NCBI RefSeq assembly: GCF_025766255.1
Contig: NW_026516831.1
Span: 1-64,000, forward strand
Origin: Zychaea mexicana
Lineage: Eukaryota; Mucoromycota; Mucoromycetes; Mucorales; Lichtheimiaceae
DNA length: 64,000 nucleotides
Reading direction: 5' to 3'
A model generated the notes under the pieces. That model searched no databases. It had not been told where the DNA came from and worked only from the letters and a program-made list of their open reading frames with translations. Within the stretch, counting starts at the first letter, position 1. Each line of letters opens with the position of its first letter. The translations under genes were made by a program, and so were the position numbers. Below, in pieces: positions 58,248 to 64,000 of this stretch.

Positions 58248-61200
58248 TTATACAAAAAACACCACACTTAGCGGTGGGGTAAATATAGAGATGATTGTTG
58301 TGAAAGTGGCTCAGGGTCTATTAGGAGTGGTTCAACGTCGTTGTTGTAGTCAAGATTGGTGTGACTCAAGCGATCAATTTCGCCCAGTGTGGCGAGCGAG
58401 CTATCCAGACTTTGGACCATTTGCCCTCAGAGATTCCATGTTCTTTTGATCAATGATGTGAGTATCTTGTGGAGAGGCCAGAGGATGGCCGATCGTAGGC
58501 TTGAGAGACGCCAGCACATCTCTCAGAAGAGGGCATGTAGTGTAATAGTGCTTCTAGTTGGTAGTAGTGCATCCGCCATCTAATTAGTCGATGTGGCCAC
58601 GAGTTGTGGCTGGTATGTATAGGATTAAATCAATTAACCAAATATTCAAAGACATCGAATAGACTTTTTTTTAAGCTGTATAAACGTCATCTTGTTGTTA
58701 TTTAATGGCTTGTTTGACAGGTTAGCTAAAGGTGTGCTGCTAGTGCATAGCCTTAGGTAGAGTTGGAACAATGGACTTGAAGTAGTTAGCTTCCTTTTAT
58801 AAACGTCGATGGTCACCTTTGTAAATTGTAGAATGCCAAAAGAATGTTAACTCTTCTGATTGCAGTAGTATGGACACTGGAAGAGTCCTGGGATCGGGTC
58901 ACAAACTTGGGCTGTGGAATGTGGAGGCGTGTTTTCATCGATGGGAGATTGGCTAAAGCCACGGGAACTCGTTAGGTATTTCGTTGCTGCATTGCAGTTG
59001 CAGGCCTTTTTGACACAGCTAGTCTGATTTTCTGCATTTTTCCTTGATATTCAGCTGTCAATGCTCTATTTAATTGCCAAAATTATATTCTAAGACCGAT
59101 CAGATGAAGGTAGTATATGCTCAGAGAACCAGGCAGAACTCTTATTGTGCAGATACGAAGGTGTCAGAAGAGCAGAGGAGTGTCATACTGGCTATTGCTT
59201 TAGTAGTACATCGCTACAACTATTACCCTTGAATAACTAGCCATCAAGTCTCCTGCAACAACATACTACTATTAAAAATGTATTGTGTAGGGCTCTACCT
59301 TGTCCGTGTCATTTCGTATGATGCTTTGCAAGAGGATTATTCGTTAGGGCTCTCGAAAATGATCGAGGAAGCACCCATATTTGAAGTATATCAAGTGCAT
59401 TTACAAACTTCAGTTTAATAGATATAAGAGAAGCACTATGTTACAGATTCATGTGATTCCAATGAAGTATATAGAGAATGCATTTAAGGATACATATTTT
59501 ACTCTATAATAGCTGTTTTGTCGAGGATCGGAAATGGGACGAGATAATTCGTGAGACTCTTAGCAGTCATGTTTTTATTATGAGAGAAACAGAGAGTTCC
59601 AAATATTCTTATTACTAGTTATTATATAGAGAAATTATCCTTGTGGAACTTGATTGATGTCCTAATTCTCTGGATACAACAATAGCTTGTACGGCGCCCT
59701 CTTACTTCTTACTATATATTTTGTTATTTGTTATTAGTACTAGAAAAGTGGGGAAAATTATCTAGGAACTATTCAATATAAAACAGACTTTGCTACATAG
59801 CATCTAGAATTATGCATTTTCAAAATGATAGTTTTGAGTCACATAATAATGATGCGAATTCCCTTTGATTGATATAAAAATTCAGTGATATTTTCCTTAA
59901 CAGTAATACTTCTATTTTTCCTTTGTCTCAAATATGCTTATTTTCCCAGTATGTCATAACCATTGCTGTCCAGTATATTATATGGTGAAGAAGCGTAACT
60001 GCTTATCAAACCACTACAGCTATGCGTGACCATATTAAAATTGGTAGTAGGCAGCATAAACAGTTTTCTATTATTTCGAAAAAAATAAATATGTAGAACG
60101 TATTTACAGATGTTATAGAGAAGTTTGTGCGCTATAAATTGTTAAAATAGCCATTTTAACAAAAAAATAAAAGAGCTCAAAGTTGAACAACTTCTAGTAA
60201 GTGAAGCCATCGAATGTGCAGCCTACTATAAGCTGAGGTGCCAACCAAATGCCGCGGATTAGAGCTGCCTTCTTGTAGTATGTATCAAGTCTTGGCACAC
60301 CACTTCTCAAACTAAACTGTTAGTTTAAGTGCTGTGATTATGTTTTATTGTTTCTCTGTGCTGTAATCTCTCGTCGTTTCTGGTGAGCATTGGTGTACAC
60401 AGTAATAGTGTTCCAATGAAGAAGAGCCCTCATGAGAAACGAGAAACCCTGTGACAAATTCGAGTCAGGTCAGTTTTTGACAGGTCAGTTCCATGATAAA
60501 ATTGAACTGGAGCTGTCCTGGACCCAGTTTTCTTTGCTTGGAATTGAGAGCCGAGTGTATTATTAAGTGGCATTGCAATTGAGAACATTAAAGACAAGAG
60601 AAAAGAAATGGAGTTGGGAAGAATAAAGAAGGATTGTTGCTGAGCACACAACATCTAGTGCTGTGAACCAAAGGCATGCAACGTTGATTTCTCAGAAATT
60701 TATGTAAATGATATCACGTAAATGGTCCAGCAATCTCTTTTCTGGCAGACTCAAAGTCCCTTTAACAGAATCCATACTTAACATTCGACCATGCACGACT
60801 ATGCTGGATACTGTACATCGAAAATGAAATGAAGCACAACTTTTATTCACAATCTTTGCTATGCACTATGGCAAATAATATGTATTTCCTTCAATTCCAC
60901 GATGTTACGTTGTGTCTGACATAGTTAAGATCATAATGAAAGAAAAGGTCAATAGTCCAAGTTTAAATAAGGGTCGCTCAAGATCTTCTTAACTCATTTG
61001 AAGGAGCTTGCAGCTGGTGCCAAAAAACAAATAAAGTGAGCTGCTTCCAATGACGCATGACTACGCAAACAAGTTCTTAAAGTGCGTTATGCTCTGCATA
61101 GTCCCAGATCTGTGATGAACAAAAGTGGCACAGCAAACCCCAGAAAGACAAGTCTCGCAAGTTAGACAGTGGCATGCTCATGTTACCTGGCAAAGGAGGA

Positions 61201-61450
61201 ACTACAGGCTGTATTCAACAAAATTCTGACTGGTTGTACTGGCAAAACCACAAATGGATGAAGGAGCTTCTGAATACTTGTACCAGCACACCCAGTAACC
61301 AAGGTATGCGTGTGAATGTCCGGCTCTTATTGTGAGAAGAAAATATCAAGGAATCCGCCAAGGGATGGATGCGAGCACAGGAACTAAATTTGTGTACTGC
61401 CCAGGACCTGAAAAACGCTCTACATACAAATAGCAATTATAATACCTGAT
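58248..61450. other. 3.2 kb without a recognised gene
   Basis: This is A/T-rich sequence with many stops in all frames. The part from about 61000 may belong to the DDE pseudogene that follows, but I could not align it. Confidence 0.5.
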
Positions 61451-61857
61451 CTGTATCCAGGCATACAAAATCCCACCATATCTGTTGCCACTAACAAGCA
61501 TCAGTTGTATCATTGGGGCTTCCGTGGCTCGCCACAAAAGAAGGATGTATATAGTATTATCATCATTATCAGTTTGTTATTGCTCTTTGATGGGGTCATC
61601 TTCTTTCGTTGTACATATACCGATCTTATGTATCTCTTTGTTAGGTCTATACAGATGGCCATGAGCGTGAAGATATGATGCAAGATTGGATAGAATGGGC
61701 TGCACTCATGGTGGCATATCATTGAAAAATGCACGAGTATGCCTCAGTGGATTTTCCGTAAGACGAGCCAACAACACTGGATGGACCAACTGGCAAAGAG
61801 CTCATATTGATGACACATGACAAGTGCACTTTCTATTCCAACGACGATATAGAGTAG
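61451..61857 (+). pseudogene. decayed DDE transposase fragment with a VYxDGHER motif
   Basis: Exon-like piece 61451-61546 ends LYHWGFRGSPQKKD. A GT-AG intron (61547-61644) follows. Piece 61645-61857 reads VYTDGHEREDMMQDWIEW, then TGKELILMTHDKCTFYSNDD, ending at a stop, with two earlier in-frame stops. I recall a fungal family of DDE endonuclease-like proteins with blocks of the form VYxDGHER and LVTHDExxFxxND, in which the THD Asp would be catalytic. This is from memory and unchecked. Downstream similarity (GQGPSLMVSGLLS in another frame near 61890-61930) suggests the gene continued towards the LINE insertion at 62057. Confidence 0.65.
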
Positions 61858-62056
61858 AGCTTGGCTGGATCAAAATAAGGTGCCTCTTCGCATAGGTCAA
61901 GGCCCATCCCTTATGGTCAGTGGTCTCCTCTCTGTTTGCTATGGTCGCTTTGGTGTTGCCTGATGGTGTTCGTGAAAATACTGCTGGGTGTCCAGTAGAA
62001 GCTGTCGTCGTATATTAAATTATTGAACTCAGATTAATATAAATAAGCTCTCTATT

Positions 62057-62072
62057 ACAACTTATCATAGTT
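62057..62072. repeat. target-site duplication of the LINE, left copy
   Basis: ACAACTTATCATAGTT occurs here and again, identically, at 63190-63205, flanking the LINE fragment. Confidence 0.9.
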
Positions 62073-63189
62073 TTAGTCGTGCTCGCTGACGCCCAAGGTC
62101 TTTTGATTCCCATAGCCTTTGCCAGCTGCCGCACACCTAATTTAAAATCAATCAAAACTCTACGCAATATTCTCAAGACCTGTGATTCATTGGCCTTGGA
62201 TATTAACTTCAAGACGATCACTACTGACGCAGTTGCAGACTTGCCGCTCCAGCTAGTTTTTCCGAACAATCCGACCAGCCACCCAGTCACCAACTGCCGA
62301 TACAATTGGACTGGTTTGCAGGTTAAACATAGCTTCACATTGGATCCTCACACCGGCCTGCTACGCCGTACCAAACACTCGCCACGCGAGCAACATCGTA
62401 ATCGACTCCTCCGTTTTTTCGAATTATACCATCTGGGTCAGTGCTCTCTCGCAACCAGCTTCGTCCGCCATTTTTCAATACCTTTCGAGTCAACAGCGAC
62501 GCACACAACGTTGCCTCTGGTGCGACCTACGACCCCAGGAATCACGTCCACCCTACCCTACTGACAGGAATTGCCATCGACGAGTTGACCAACCAATTGT
62601 ATCGCCAAACCATCTCGCGCCTCTGCTAACATTACCTGTCACCTATCCACGGGCAACCCGAGCAGCATGGAAACATTTTTGGAAGGCACCACTCCCGCAC
62701 CGAGCACATACTGTTCTATGGCGTTTTTACCACAACAAGCTCCCCTGTCGCGCTCGTCTACACCAATTGATCCTGGACAGCTATCCCTCCGACTCATGCA
62801 TTTTCTGTGACCGACGTGATACTGATCAACATTTTATCTGGACCTGTCCAGTCCAAGGAAATGCTCAGTCTGGGACCAAGTTACCGCCGTCTTTCTTGCC
62901 ACACCTCATCTTCTTGACCACCAACACCTCCATCTTACACACACTACTCCGCCACACATTAACAACAAATACAAGAAGCTCTTTTTCCACCTATTTATTG
63001 CTTGTACTGCCCTCGCTATCTGGCAGGCGCACTGGAAACGTGTTTCTGAGGACGCCGACTTCGTATCCAATCACGTTGGTCAACAGGCAGTGGGCATGCT
63101 CACCTGCCTGCACCAAGAACTAGCTTAATAGCACACTGTGTATCCCAATTAAATCGGTTTCTCACACCGATACAATAAAATTTCTTCTC
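62073..63189 (+). mobile_element. 5'-truncated non-LTR retrotransposon (LINE) 3' part
   Basis: A perfect 16-bp duplication flanks this 1117-bp piece. It encodes, in three frames broken by frameshifts, the region downstream of a reverse transcriptase. The blocks are LADAQGLLIPIAFASCRTPN (from 62079), then about 62630-62760 PLPHRAHTVLWRFYHNKLPC, then a zinc-binding module CIFCDRRDTDQHFIWTCP (about 62800-62850), then a tail ending LTCLHQELA before a stop near 63124. The zf-RVT-type module close to the C-terminus is typical of plant and fungal LINEs. The catalytic reverse-transcriptase domain is absent, as expected for 5' truncation. The 3' end has no poly(A); it ends ATAAAATTTCTTCTC. Confidence 0.85.
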
Positions 63190-63205
63190 ACAACTTATCA
63201 TAGTT
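63190..63205. repeat. target-site duplication of the LINE, right copy
   Basis: This is an exact repeat of 62057-62072. Confidence 0.9.
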
Positions 63206-63764
63206 CGTGAGTTCTTTTTCTCACTAAATGAAGGTCTCTTATATCACTTCCTTCTTCTTTCTATCATATAAGCATATATGGTATATTATATCGTCAGAAA
63301 GTAAAAAGCGCATCAGAAAATACTTGAGAACCAATGTAGGGGTTTTACATAAGTTGCGCAATGTCTTCTGAAATCATTCAAAACCGGCACATAAATCAGT
63401 AGAAAACCCCTCATAAAAAATAGAAAAGCTCTATAAAAATACCTTTTGCATAAATGTGCGACGTATGATAGACATCTAACCACATTTAAATGAGCTCTGA
63501 TGCAGCAACCACGAACACCAAGTATCTTGCTAGCAAAGAGAAGCACTAATGGCGAACGATCATACTGCTAAGGAAAAACGCCAACCAATAGCAAGTAGAT
63601 AATACAATTACTGTAAAGGAAGAAAACGAAGAGAAGTAAAAGCCAATTTTACAATAAAAAGGTGATACCTAGAAGAGACGCTAAGAGCAAAAGTGCTTAC
63701 TATAATTATAAAAGATAGGAAAGCCATTCTTCTAATTGTATATAAAAACCCTAAGTACAGCTTG
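63206..63764. other. interval right of the LINE without a recognised gene
   Basis: This is A/T-rich sequence. It should be the continuation of whatever the LINE inserted into, but I recognise no coding block. A TATATAAAAACC stretch at about 63740 resembles a TATA box just before the dispersed repeat. Confidence 0.4.
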
Positions 63765-64000
63765 CTATGAACATTCCTTGACCTCTACTAAGTGATCAAC
63801 CTCAATCTCAATGATCATATGTCAAATCCCCAAGTACAATAGCAATATCATCAACCATCTACATCCAAATTATCAACCTTACTACCAATCTTTCCGTGTA
63901 TTCACATCATTAAATTCCGTAGTAAAAGATAAATATATATATGATACCATAGTCCTTGAATAGTAAAACGTCGGTCAGTTATCTTATATCCTTCCTATAT
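63765..64000 (+). repeat. diverged direct repeat, copy 2 (partner at 56090-56320)
   Basis: Same order of phrases as the first copy: AATGATCATATG, TTATCAACCTTACTACCAAT, TTTCCGTGTATTCACATCAT, and GTCGGTCAGTTAT near the window edge. It may continue beyond the window. Confidence 0.6.

Overview
The window looks like nuclear DNA of an early-diverging filamentous fungus, most likely Mucoromycota (Mucorales). The genes are intron-rich, with short GT-AG introns of roughly 50 to 170 nt. Two regulators are of fungal type, a velvet factor and an MCM1-type MADS factor. The repeats are dominated by pogo/Tigger-like elements, MULEs with FAR1-like or SWIM domains, a Tc1/IS630-type element and a LINE. This placement is inferred; there is no rRNA marker, and I see no tRNA, rRNA or CRISPR array.

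Layout. 1-9.5 kb is repeat territory. It holds a broken pogo transposase at the left edge, a pogo-type deletion derivative (1176-1722), an AT-rich stretch with a roughly 47-nt tandem repeat, and a three-layer nest: an old MULE (3529-9538) is split by a pogo-type element (3692-6687), which is itself split by a 2.3 kb Tigger-like element (3908-6214). 10.2-13.4 kb holds a second broken MULE on the minus strand with FAR1, MULE, SWIM and C-terminal OTU-protease domains. 15.5-16.5 kb holds a small C2H2 zinc-finger gene. 16.5-23.7 kb has no recognisable gene but two short TA-flanked inverted-repeat elements (20748-20939 and 22781-23193).

23.7-36.3 kb is the first gene island: DMC1 (meiotic recombinase, +), PHS1/HACD (very-long-chain fatty acid dehydratase, -), an MFSD1-like vacuolar MFS transporter (+), MCR1-type NADH-cytochrome b5 reductase (-) and a velvet regulator (+). 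36.3-42.6 kb holds no gene I can support. 42.6-43.7 kb is a decayed Tc1/IS630-type element. 44.7-50.3 kb is the second island: an MCM1-type MADS factor (+), threonine aldolase (+) and an SMP/PH lipid-transfer protein (-).

50.3-64 kb is again repeat-rich and gene-poor. It contains a pogo deletion derivative (57282-58245), a decayed DDE transposase of a family with a VYxDGHER motif, and a 5'-truncated LINE (62073-63189) inserted into or beside it with a 16-bp target-site duplication. It also has a diverged pair of direct repeats near 56.1 and 63.8 kb.

The host genes are not a pathway cluster; they are ordinary housekeeping or regulatory loci between transposon-filled intervals. All seven multi-exon host models and the single-exon lipid-transfer gene sum to whole codon numbers with conserved motifs in place. 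Every transposase reading frame seen is broken.
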